From Helicoverpa zea (taxonomy: Eukaryota > Arthropoda > Insecta > Lepidoptera > Noctuidae), in the NCBI RefSeq assembly GCF_022581195.2, contig NC_061454.1:4588001-4652000 (forward strand): DNA of 64,000 nucleotides, written 5' to 3'. The notes below the pieces were generated by a model, which saw only the letters and a program-made list of their open reading frames with translations, was not told the origin of the DNA and ran no database searches. The translations under genes were made by a program, and so were the position numbers. Shown in pieces: positions 12,011 to 22,900 of the stretch; position 1 is the stretch's first letter; the number at the start of each line of letters is the position of its first letter.

Positions 12011-12894
12011 GGTAAAAAAATCCACGTAAACACAAACTATTTCAAAATTGCTACGAATAAATTAATAAACAGTGTTTTGTACTGTAGCGATATTTTTTCA
12101 ATCATCACATCAATGAATGAGAGATGATGAATGAATGACTTGTCAGGCGCTCCCTATAATTTAGCCACAGATTAAAAATAATTCATGTAGTTACATCATG
12201 ACGTAACTACATGTGTATTATTTTTTCAGTATTGCCATTTATTAAGCGAGATTTCTATAGATCTGAACGGACCCTTACTGGGCTCAACTTCAACTCATCC
12301 CGTTAGGAATAACCTTCACTATAATAATAAACCTATAGTGCAATGGACTGTGATTTGTGTAGGGGCTGACTAATATAGCCTAATTTAATTGACCTAGACG
12401 ACGCCTGAGCCTGATTGAATTTAGGCGGTCCCTAGATTATAACATTGTGCAAGTTTATTGATGTTTAGGGCGAATATTGTATAATGATTTTTAGCGAAAA
12501 AATTATAATTATGATACAAAATGACTGTCTAGGGATTACCTTCTCGACCAACGTAAAGAACTCACTAAAGATAAAAAACCACATCACTAGTTCATACCCT
12601 CATTGCTTCGTTTACCTTCATTCTCTCAATGCATCTTCCATTCATTCTGTCTCAATCAAGTGCTATCAATTGACAATTTTCCCTAAACAAATTTTGTATC
12701 GTTAAGTGCTTTGTTCTAGTTTTTGAAGTGATTTTAATTAATTTAAGTTAGTGTCCGATAAAGAAATCTGGTATTATATTTTCAATGTATCAGTTTTAAT
12801 ATGTTTCATACAAGTCATCCGTGCAGTGAATAGAATTATGTTAGTGTAAAATTGCTGACTAGACTGCAACAAAAGCTCGCGAGCCGGCAGCGAA
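12011..12894. promoter_or_regulatory. Shared head-to-head promoter region of TMEM18 and Glg1
   Basis: 884 bp separate the two start codons and must hold both 5' UTRs and both core promoters. No TATA box or TATCGATA was seen at a useful place. The Glg1 start has a good context (GCGAAATGC). A near-palindrome pairs CATGTAGTTAC (12184-12194) with GTAACTACATG (12203-12213), close to the TMEM18 end. Confidence 0.6.
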
Positions 12895-15800
12895 ATGCTA
12901 AGTAATATCAAGGTATCAGCTGCAGGAATTCTAGCAACATGTCTTATTATATTCCTTCGGGACGCACAAGTATTGGGCCATTTGGTAAATCGACCCAGTG
13001 ATAGATATACTCTAGATGTATCTGGCTGTGCTTTGTATCATAAGCTCTGCTCACACCTGGATGATGATCTCGGTATTCTATCTTGCGCACTAAACGCATC
13101 ATATAACAAAACACAAATTTCAGTACTTTGTCAGCACAAGCTATGGAGTCATCAGGCAGAGCTTTTAGACAATGATTATATAGAACATAAATTAAAAGAA
13201 CCATGTCAAGAAGAGCCAGTAATATTAAACTGTCTAAGCCCATCAGAGTACATGATAGATTGTGTGCTTAAGAAGAAATCAAGTGTGCGAGATAAAAAAT
13301 GTTGGAGGATGATAAATAAAATAGAATCTCTTGTGTTTAATGATTGGCAAATCATTGGTAATTTTCTAAAGAATTGTTATGATGACATTGAAGCTCATAC
13401 ATGTGGCCGTATACCATATGATCCTAGAAGTCTTTCTCAAAAGCAGACACTAAAATGTCTGCAGGGGCAGGACATGAACCTTGTGACAATCAAAACAGAG
13501 TGCCAGGCTGAGATGGCTGTGCTAGAGGAAATGAAGTACAACACCCTTCAGTTGGATAAGATCATATTTGCTGCATGTAACTTGGACCAAAAGAACTTTT
13601 GCCCTGATGAAGTCCCCGGCTCTTGGTTGATGTACAAGTGTCTTTTAAGACATAAATATGAAAATGGTAAATATTTTTACTCATACTAGCATGACAAATA
13701 ATAATTGAAAACAGCCAAACAATGCTTGTTTTCAATTAGCACCAATAATAAAACAATAGTGCCGCTATAGTAGGAACATAATTATGCTGTCATTCATTTA
13801 TCGAATGCTAATGAACATTTTATTTATCGTTAATTGCTTGATTTTCTTATCAAGCTATGGTTAACTGTAGTTTTATGATTTTCTGATTACAGGAATGAGG
13901 AAAAAGTGCCAAGATCAATTGTTTTATGACCAAAGGAATATTGTAATGAATTATAGAATGAGTAAAGGTTTAGTAAAGTCTTGTAAAGAAGACATAAGGA
14001 AGTATCACTGCCGAAAAGGGGTTGTAGATGATAAGGATGTCAGACTTGCACAAATTTTATTATGCTTGGAAAATGTATCCCGCAACGATAGCACAAAATT
14101 AAGCCCTGAATGCACTGCTGAGATGATAGATCATAGAAAAATGCTCATGGATGACTATAGACTGTCACCAGAATTGATGCAGAACTGTGCCAATGATATT
14201 ACAATGCTATGTAAGGGTATTGAAGCTGGAGGTAAAACAATCCACTGTCTCATGGAACATGCCAGACCAAGAAAAAGGAAAGATAAAAGAATAAGTGCAG
14301 CTTGTCAAAAATCTTTGGAAGCATTAGTTCTGGAAGCTGATCCAGGTGAAGATTGGAGGGTTGACCCCATTCTACGCAAGGCCTGCAAACCTGTGGTGGA
14401 CAGAGCTTGTAGAGAAGTCAGTTATGGCAATGGTAGAGTGATGTCTTGTCTGATGGAAAAACTTGGAACCAATCTAATGACTCCTGATTGTGAAGCTGCC
14501 TTGTTGCAAATTCAATACTTTATATCTAGAGACTTTAAGCTGGATCCCCAGTTATACAAGGCATGCAAATATGATGCTGTTACAGTATGTAGAGCTAAAC
14601 TCCAATGGGCTGATGCCAGTGAACACCAGTCAGAGAAAGACCCGCTAGTGTTACCCTGCTTATACAATTATGCTTATAATCCTGATCTCAGAGGAAAGTT
14701 AAAACCAGGTTGTGAGACACAAGTCAGGAGAGTGATGAGACAGAGAGCCATCAGTGTGGACTTGATGCCTGAAATTGAAGACTATTGCATGGATGATCTT
14801 ATTAATCTATGTTTTGAAAATACTGGAAAAGGAGAAGAAATATCATGTTTACAAAGTAAAATTAAAGAGCTTGGACCAAAGTGTAGAGATATTGTGACTA
14901 ATTTTACAGAAACTCAGAGTGGCCATATTGAGCTGAATGCTGTTGTCAACATTAATTGTAGAGTTCCTATTGAGAGGCTGTGCTCATCTGAGCTGAAAAG
15001 TAAGAAAGAGGAGGATGACATCATGGACTGTTTGATAAGTCATAAAAATGATCCAGAAATTAAAGCTAATGTTAATTGTAGGGCAGCTATAGAACATGAG
15101 CAACTGATCTCATTGAAAAATTATAAGTTTACGAGAAAATTCAAGAATGCTTGCAAATCTTATGTGGTTAGATTTTGTCCCAAAGCAATGACCAAAAGTC
15201 AGGTGGTCACATGTCTGAGTGAAATAGTGAGAAATGATACAATCACTAAAAGAAAGCACACAATATTTAAGGATTGTCGCCAACAGCTGAGACAGCAGCT
15301 GTTTCAACAAAAAGAGAATATTGACTTAGATCCGGAACTAAAGGAAGCTTGTAAGAATGACTTGCAAATATATTGTGCTGGTGTCACACATGGAGAAGCA
15401 GCAGCTTTGGAATGTCTCCAGACAGCTAAAGGAAAGTTAACAGATGAATGCAGAAAGGCTATATTTGTTGTAAGGAAACAAGAGTTTGCAGACAATGCTG
15501 TTGACTATCATTTAATTACAACTTGTAATAGTATGATAGACTTGTATTGCCACAATACAGATGCAGCAAACATTCTCGACTGTTTGAAGGTATTTATTTT
15601 AATAGACTTTACTTTCTTTCGATTCACTTTAATGTTTACTCAACTGCATACTTTGTCCTTTACAGATACATCGCCAAGAACTACATTTCGATGAAAACTG
15701 CAAAGTAGTTATTGTGAACAGGATGATAGAACAGAATATGGATTACCGGTTCAATAACAATCTCCAAAAAGCTTGCAAAGCGGATATCACGAAATTTTGT

Positions 15801-17236
15801 TCAGATGTGATTGGTATAAAATCCATTTTTAAATTAGGTAGACCTATTTACAAACTCTATAGGTAGTAGAAAAAGTCGTTTTGAATTAAAGTAGATAATA
15901 CAGAGTAGGAAATAAATGGAGTGTCATATGTGTGTTTATGTTAACCAATTCACATGTTCTCCACCATATTACAGCCTCATTTGTTTCCTACCCTGAATAC
16001 TATACAAAATTGATGTATTGTCTACTTTTAGCAAAAGAACCACAGGATATGGAACTTCAAGGAAAAATGTTATATTGTTTGAAGGAGAAGTTCAGAGAAT
16101 CGAAATTGTCGATACCTTGTGAGAATGAACTGGCTAATGTTTTAAAAGAACAAGCTCTCAATTATCGTCTCGACCCCTTACTTGGGAAACTGTGTAAAGC
16201 TGAGATACAGACCATTTGTGCTGTTCCAAGCGATATTACAAAGTCTGATGGACAGGTACCTTGATGTTTTGCAAAAAAGTCTTAATTTGCTGGAAACCTT
16301 CCATTTATAATGCATGCCTGGTCATGCCTTATAAATCCTATACTCTGTATGCTTCTTATTTAGAAAATTCTTATTTTATTTTACTAGTCATTCCATCTTG
16401 TATGAAAGAAGACTATTACTGATTTTGATCCAGTTAACTTTTTTTAAATCCCAGGTGGAAGAATGTCTAAAGAATGCTCTGTTGAATCATAAAATTGTAT
16501 CGGCGGAATGTGCGCGAGAAGTTGCGCAGATTATTGAAGAAACAGAGGTGGATATTGAGGCGGATCCATTGCTAGAGAGGGCTTGTGCTATGGATTTATT
16601 GACCTATTGCAAAGATTTGGAGCATGGTGCTGGCAGGCGTAAGTTGAAAACTTTCATAAGACCTTTGACTTTTACGAGTAGTGTAATATTGCTTATAAGG
16701 GAGTAAAATATTATACTAAATGTTTTCAAATTCTTTTTTCAGGTTTAAAATGTCTGAAGATAATTCTGAATGATAGCAATAGGAAATTAGAAGCTGATTG
16801 TCAAAAGGCATTATCAAATAGATTAGAAATGTATAAACATGTTGCAGCTGTAAGTATCATTTGTTTTGGTATAATTAGCAATAATCTGTTACACACACTA
16901 ATTAATTATAATTTTAGAAATGTGATTTACCAATTTGTAGTCCCTTGGTATTGTGTAAGTTGCAAGAAAATAAGAGAGCCTTTAGTTTTTTTTTTTTTTT
17001 TTTTTTTTTGCCAGGGCACCCCTCTAAACTTCATGATACCATACTTCAATAATTTGTTTTCTTTGTTTCAGTTGAATGTGATAGAAAATTTCGGCGATAT
17101 GTATAACGAAATATCGTCTTCACCATCTAAGAAATACTTTTTAATTGTAGGCATCTCAATTGTAGGTTTAATTTTTATATGTGGTTTATATTGTGGCAAT
17201 TTGGCTAGGCAAGCTATGTATGTTAAGAGGAAATAG
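12895..17236 (+). CDS. Glg1: Golgi apparatus protein 1 (cysteine-rich FGF receptor / E-selectin ligand 1)
   Basis: Seven exons: 12895-13666, 13893-15589, 15666-15813, 16032-16255, 16455-16638, 16743-16849 and 17072-17236. They sum to 3297 nt in perfect phase, giving 1098 residues; vertebrate GLG1 is slightly longer. It is a type I Golgi membrane glycoprotein that binds FGFs and other secretory cargo. A signal peptide spans about residues 1-28. Then come many about 60-residue cysteine-rich GLG1 repeats with the recurring pattern D-P-x-L-x-x-A-C-K-x-D, for example LDPELKEACKNDLQIYCAG, followed by a single membrane helix (about 1066-1085, FLIVGISIVGLIFICGLYCG) and a short basic tail ending MYVKRK. 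Intron 6 has a T run of about 20. Divergent from TMEM18 and convergent with PRIM2. Confidence 0.95.
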
Positions 17237-17260
17237 ATATTGTAATATATAATTAAAATC

Positions 17261-17304
17261 AATAAAATCAAATCTTTTAATTATTATCTTAATGTATTTT
17301 ATTT
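17261..17304. terminator. Convergent poly(A) signals of Glg1 (+) and PRIM2 (-)
   Basis: AATAAA on the plus strand (17261-17266) lies 24 bp past the Glg1 stop. AATAAA on the minus strand (17304-17299) lies 117 bp past the PRIM2 stop. Cleavage 10-30 nt beyond each signal would make the two mRNAs meet or overlap by a few bases. Both 3' UTRs are therefore very short. Confidence 0.65.
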
Positions 17305-17420
17305 ATCAATGTTTTGAAAGTGTTTCTTTATCAAGTCTTTATCCTGCTAATTTTAGTACTTAATTTTGAATGATAAAGACAGAATAGTGTTAAAGGTCAA
17401 ATAGGCTCCAAAAGATATAT

Positions 17421-19256
17421 TTACATGACCTCTTCGAAGTCCATATCTTCAAACTCATCAACTGATTCTTTTTTCACTGAAGCTATTGATTTGGGTTCTT
17501 TCTTAATTTCTACTTTTACATCTCCTTTGGCTATCTTCTGAGACTCTTCAAAGAATTGGTTAGGATGGTTGATGCCTAGTCCAAGGTCAGAATGATGCAC
17601 AGCATCAAAGTATCTGCTGCAGGCTATTTGGAAGTGTCCCTTTTTTGTCATGTCTATTATTTCATTGATACCTGTAAAAAGAAAAAAGATGAGGAAAATG
17701 ATTATGAGTTCACTTTGTAAAACATTACAAAAAATAAGAAATGGAACCCCATTTACAGATCCAAGTTTTTTAGGTTGTATTGTTTTTACCCCTCTGTCTG
17801 TCCGTCTGTCACCAGGCTGTCTCTCATGAACCGTGATAGTTAGAGAGTTGAAATTTTCACAGATGATGAATTTCTGTTGCCGCTATAACAACAAATACTG
17901 AAAACTAGAATGAAACAAATATTTTGGGAGGCTCCCATACAGCAAACGAGATTTTTTGGCTCATTTTAAATAATGGTACTGAAATATTATATGCCTATTG
18001 AATATGGCCTGATAAGTTAACTTACCCTGTGGGTCGAGACCATAACCCTGAAGTCTGTTCTTCAGAATGCCAACGTCACAATGTTTGTAAGGACATCCAT
18101 GGCAGTCTCCTGGACCAACAGTAGTATTAATGATCTTTAAACAACTGAACGGAGAATAATCCCTCTTACTACCTTCCTGTCCATAGTTATATCTGACATT
18201 ATAAGCATATTGTTTTTCAAATTTATCAAGCTCCATTATCTTTGTGAACTCTTCCCTCCAAAATCTTAAGGAGTCTTCCAATGTCACACCAATACCTTTC
18301 AGGAATAAGCCATACTGTAATCTGCCTCCATGCTTGAGATGGTGGGCCAGTCTCAACTGCTCATGCAGCTGCCGCATACACAGAGGGAAGGACTTCACCG
18401 ATAAGGAGTCTAAACTCTCAATAGGTATGACAGCTTTAGAAGAACTGTAGTCGTTGCCAGAATATGATTGATGTAAACCTTTCAGTAATGATACTAATCG
18501 CTCATCCTGTTCTATCTCACCAAGATGGTGGCAAGCAACCGCTAGACTCTGTTTCAGTTGTGTTCTATACTGTGCAGAGAGAACAGATATGAAGTCTTTG
18601 TGTGCAATGTACGCGTACCCGCCGCTGAGGTAGACTTTTCGCATTTTCACCAGATCCAATACTTCATAGAACTTCACTTTGTAGAATTTCATGTTATCAA
18701 TATTTGCATGAGGGGTACACTCTCTTAGACAATGCATAATTTCACTCTTTTCTTCATCACTGATGTTAGTATAGCATAAATTGTTTATTTTGAAGAATGT
18801 ATCCACAGCTTCTCCTCTCATGGTGGCAAACCTCATTTTAAATAACTCCAGTTCTCTTGCAATGAACCATCGACGCAATTCCTCTGTTCTGCAGTACGCT
18901 AGTCGAAGTATGAAGTGTGCAATGTGGTCCTTTCGTCTCGCTTGCAAATCAGCTTCAGTAGTTGCACAAGACGATTTTTCACATAGCTTTGCATAATACT
19001 TCAAACCTTGAGTTCTAAGCTCACCTATGACATATTCCGTCCATTCATCTGAATATGCTCGAAGTCCTTTAAGAGTTGTTGCTGTTGCTAAAGTCCTCAA
19101 CAAAGTTACTCTTTCCAAAGATAAAGTTTCGAATTCTTGAAGAGTTATGTTTTCAGTAGGAGGAATCTTGTACATTTGAAGATCATGAGGATAGGTTTCA
19201 ACAAGACTACTGGTCAATTGCAGTTTAGTAGATTTCCTTCTGATATTCAAATCCAT
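17421..19256 (-). CDS. PRIM2: DNA primase large subunit
   Basis: Two exons: 19256-18026 and 17671-17421 (stop TAA); 1231+251 nt join in phase to 493 residues (human PRIM2 has 509). It is the iron-sulphur subunit of the DNA polymerase alpha-primase complex, which helps the small subunit start and measure RNA primers in the nucleus. The four [4Fe-4S] cysteines are visible as C293 (PLCMRQL), C372 (FSCLKI), C388 (CHGCPYKHC) and C428 (IACSRYFDAVH), with spacing like human 287/367/384/424. The N-terminal helical domain is present and the C-terminus is acidic and Glu/Lys-rich. The ATG context is GTGCGATGG. It shares a 717-bp promoter with ATP13A1. The intron carries a moth-type repeat. Identification is firm. 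Confidence 0.96.
17755..17965. repeat. Interspersed repeat in the PRIM2 intron
   Basis: Contains CTGTCTGTCCGTCTGTCACC, then an ATGAACCGTGATAG segment and a GTTGCCGCTATAACAACAAA segment. I remember this arrangement as a very common lepidopteran repeat, often ending near a lysine- and threonine-free AT tail. Recognition is from memory; no second copy lies in this window and no termini were fixed. Confidence 0.5.
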
Positions 19257-19973
19257 CGCACAGCTTTTCTTTTAACAAGATAAATAATCTACAAATCACG
19301 AGCAGCTAAAAACACAAGTCGATATGTTTTTCGCGCCTTTTCCTGACGTTTCTGACATACTTGACAATGACGATAGAGGCATTTCAAATATATATTTTTT
19401 TGTACATGAAATGGACAACGGTTTTTTAAGATTGTATCGGAAATATGGAATCAGGAAATTGGAGTCTGGATGAGCCTAAAACTTTTAAGTTACAAATTGT
19501 GAAATGTTTCAAGTACAGCTCTGTACAGCATTTATCAGCCAGGGCCAGGGTGATATCAAAACGGAATTTTCCTGGGAATTAAAGAAAAATAATAAAGGTA
19601 TCGATATTTTCCCCTTTCTCCCAAGTATTGATTAGAGATTAAAAAAATTAAAATACTCTCAATGTCCACCTCGGAAGGAGGTTAGTATTTTATAAAGTTT
19701 TCTATAATAATTTCTGCGCAGAATGGAAATGCACGTGACACGCATGCTCCTTCTTCAGCAAACTCTTTCCGGTTTTCCGCTAAGCCCCTCCCTCCCTCCT
19801 CGCTTGATTGTCAATCTGTCAAGTTGAGTAAACTCAATAAAATTGAATTTTATTTATATTTTGAATTAGTTTCTTGTGATGAATGAATAAATTATGTATA
19901 ACTATACGTCAAAAAGTTAAAAAGGCCATTAGTGATATATTGGTACGGGTTTAGAGTGTAATAGGATTATAAA
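19257..19973. promoter_or_regulatory. Bidirectional promoter of PRIM2 and ATP13A1
   Basis: 717 bp lie between the two divergent start codons. A perfect DRE, TATCGATA, is at 19599-19606, about 343 bp upstream of the PRIM2 ATG and 368 bp from the ATP13A1 ATG. An E-box CACGTG is at 19732-19737, followed by a C/T-rich tract (about 19785-19802) on the ATP13A1 side. No TATA box stands out, as expected for housekeeping genes. Confidence 0.65.
19599..19606. promoter_or_regulatory. DRE element TATCGATA
   Basis: Exact 8-bp DNA-replication-related element, palindromic, in the PRIM2/ATP13A1 promoter. In Drosophila DREF binds this site in promoters of replication genes. Confidence 0.6.
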
Positions 19974-22900
19974 ATGGTATCCAATAAGATGCAGTCGTCA
20001 TTGGACGATTTAGTTCAATATACACAGCTTTTCAAGCCGGTCCCGACTGTTCTGCAAGGAACTGTGCTGCCTTTTTTGATAATATACCCAATAGTGTTTT
20101 ATTCATGGATCGTTGTGTATGGTTTCGAGGAAAATTTTGAAGCTGGGTTTGTGAGTGTCGTGGTCGTCGCTACTATACAAATTCTCATATGTCTCTGTTG
20201 CTATTGGAGCGTCCACATTCAGTGTTTCCTGTCGTGTTCCTCGGTAAGTAGCACACATGTTGTGCTCAACAAATTGACTGTCATCTTTCAATTCTGTAGA
20301 TGTAACTGTTGTATGTCCTTGTACATCATTTGTTGATTCAATTTTAGGTTAAAGACCCAATCCAGGCTGAGATAGTGAAAGTTGTTCCCACATCGAATAA
20401 TGGATTTTCTGAAATTGTTAAACTCCATCATACCAAGGTAATTTTTACAATCTTGTTATTGAGAATAAATTATACCATTTTTGTCTAATCGCTCAACTGA
20501 TTTCTAACTTAAATGTGTATGTTTTAGTCAACCAAAAAGGGTAGCATACACCCAGATGTGTGGTTTATATTTCAAAAGAGTAAGTACATTTACGACTGGG
20601 ACAAGAAGTCTTTTCACACAATTGAGTTCCCAATTAGTAAAACTTACGAGGAGTATATGGATTCCAAAGGTTATGTGGACGATGAAGCCATTGATATTGC
20701 AGAAAAGGAGTTTGGAAAGAATGAAATGATAATGGTAAGTCATGATTTGTAAAGAGAATACTTGTCTATAGAGAATAGACATAACGTTCAGTTATGCAAA
20801 CTCATTAGTATTCAGAAAAGGTTCCGTGTCCATTACCATACAGTTGATTACAACTATTTGTGTTTTGCGAACCATATCTAATACCTTATTATAATTGATA
20901 ATAAGAATTCTGGTTCTGCAAACAATTTGTTGCACATTTCAGCGACTTTACGTCAGATTAAATAGTTAATGAAATACTTGGTACACACTGGAAAACAATT
21001 TGATTCCTAGCTGGTTACAATACATTATCATCTGCCTAGCCATGTTGGGGTCACCTTCCAGTCTGACTGTATGCAGCGGAGTAAAAGTGTTTTACAAGCA
21101 GCGACTGCCTGTTTGATCTCTTCAACCCAGTTACCCGGGCAATTGGTTACAATATTATTGTTCATAAAGAATATTCTGAAACAAAACACAGCAAGGCAAT
21201 TGTCTTTTCATCTTAACAATGTGTTTTGATAACACTACAATTTATAAATATGTGTGGGAATGAAAGTCTTTCACACATCAACATAGTAACATTATGTAAT
21301 TAAATTAGTAGCATGAGAAAATATGAAGGTTATACAGTGGCACTCAATTCTATTTTTAATACACTTTTTTTATTGGATTATATCTAATTCTGTACTGTGA
21401 CATACCTATATACGCTATTGATTTTATAATTTAAATAAGTACCTACCAAACCTCATTTGTGTGACTGTTGTATTTTTAGAATTTCTCAAGGCCAGGCATT
21501 TTTCTAATAAACTCACTAGAATAGCACAACTCCAAAAATACTTATATGAAAGAGTGAATGTAGAGAAACATATTTGTTACAGGTTGTTCCCGAGTTCATG
21601 GAACTCTTCAAGGAACGAGCAACAGCACCTTTCTTTGTATTCCAAGTATTCTGTGTTGCACTATGGTGTTTAGACAAATATTGGTACTACTCCATATTCA
21701 CCCTTGTTATGCTTGTCACGTTTGAATGCACCTTAGTACAACAACAACTGCGGAACATGGCCGAGATCAGAAAGATGGGAAACAAACCGTACAATATCAA
21801 TGTCTATAGAAATAGGAGGTGGCGGCAGATAATGAGTGATCAGCTCCTACCAGGAGATGTAGTGTCTCTTATAAGATCCACCAATGACAATCTAGTTCCT
21901 TGTGATATTGTGCTCCTCAGAGGTTCATGCATAGTGGACGAGTCCATGTTAACCGGTGAAAGTGTGCCTCAAATGAAAGAAGCAGTAGATAATGAGAAAA
22001 ATTTAAAACAAAATTTAGACCCTGAAGGTGATGGCAAGCTACACATGTTGTTTGGTGGTACAAAGATTGTTCAACATTCCTCTCCTAGCAAAAGTACCTC
22101 ATCAGCTCTTAAGGCCCCTGACAATGGGTGCATTGGATATGTTATTCGCAATGGCTTTAATACATCACAAGGAAAACTTTTAAGAACTATTCTGTTTGGT
22201 GTGAAGAGAGTAACAGCCAACAATCTTGAGACATTCGGATTTATCTTGTTCTTGCTTATCTTCGCAATCGCCGCGGCCGCGTATGTCTGGATCAAGGGCT
22301 GTGAAGATCCTGAGAGGAATAGATACAAACTATTTTTAGAATGCACATTGATTTTAACATCAGTTGTGCCTCCTGAACTGCCAATAGAGTTGTCATTAGC
22401 AGTCAACACATCATTATTATCTTTATCAAAATTAGCAGTATTTTGTACAGAACCTTTCAGAATACCATTTGCAGGAAAAGTAGAAATATGCTGTTTCGAT
22501 AAGACTGGTACACTTACGAGTGATAATTTAGTTGTAGAAGGTGTGGCCGGAATAGAGGACCACAAAGATGCTACAGTCATTCCATTATCTCAAGCACCGA
22601 TGGAGACAATACAAGTGTTGGCGTCATGTCATTCTCTAGTACAACTGGACGATGGCGTGGTGGGAGACCCCTTAGAGAAAGCTACTCTAAAAGCTGCCGA
22701 ATGGAACTTGACCAAAGGAGACGCTGTCGTGCCAAAGAAAGGAAAATCACCAGGACTGAAAATAGTTCACAGAAACCACTTTTCGAGTGCTCTCAAAAGA
22801 ATGTCGGTGATAGCAGGCTATCAAGTCAATGAGAGAGGTTTTATGGAAACCCATTACATAAGCAGTGTTAAGGGTGCGCCTGAAACTATAAAGACCATGC

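Noticed and set aside
13703..13747. 11-bp inverted repeat in Glg1 intron 1
   Set aside because: Short, AT-rich, with a long spacer; likely chance.
16987..17009. Poly(T) tract as mobile-element tail
   Set aside because: No element body or target duplication next to it; probably intronic T run.
22071..22580. 169-codon minus-strand frame inside ATP13A1
   Set aside because: Antisense shadow of the long ATP13A1 exon, with no family match.
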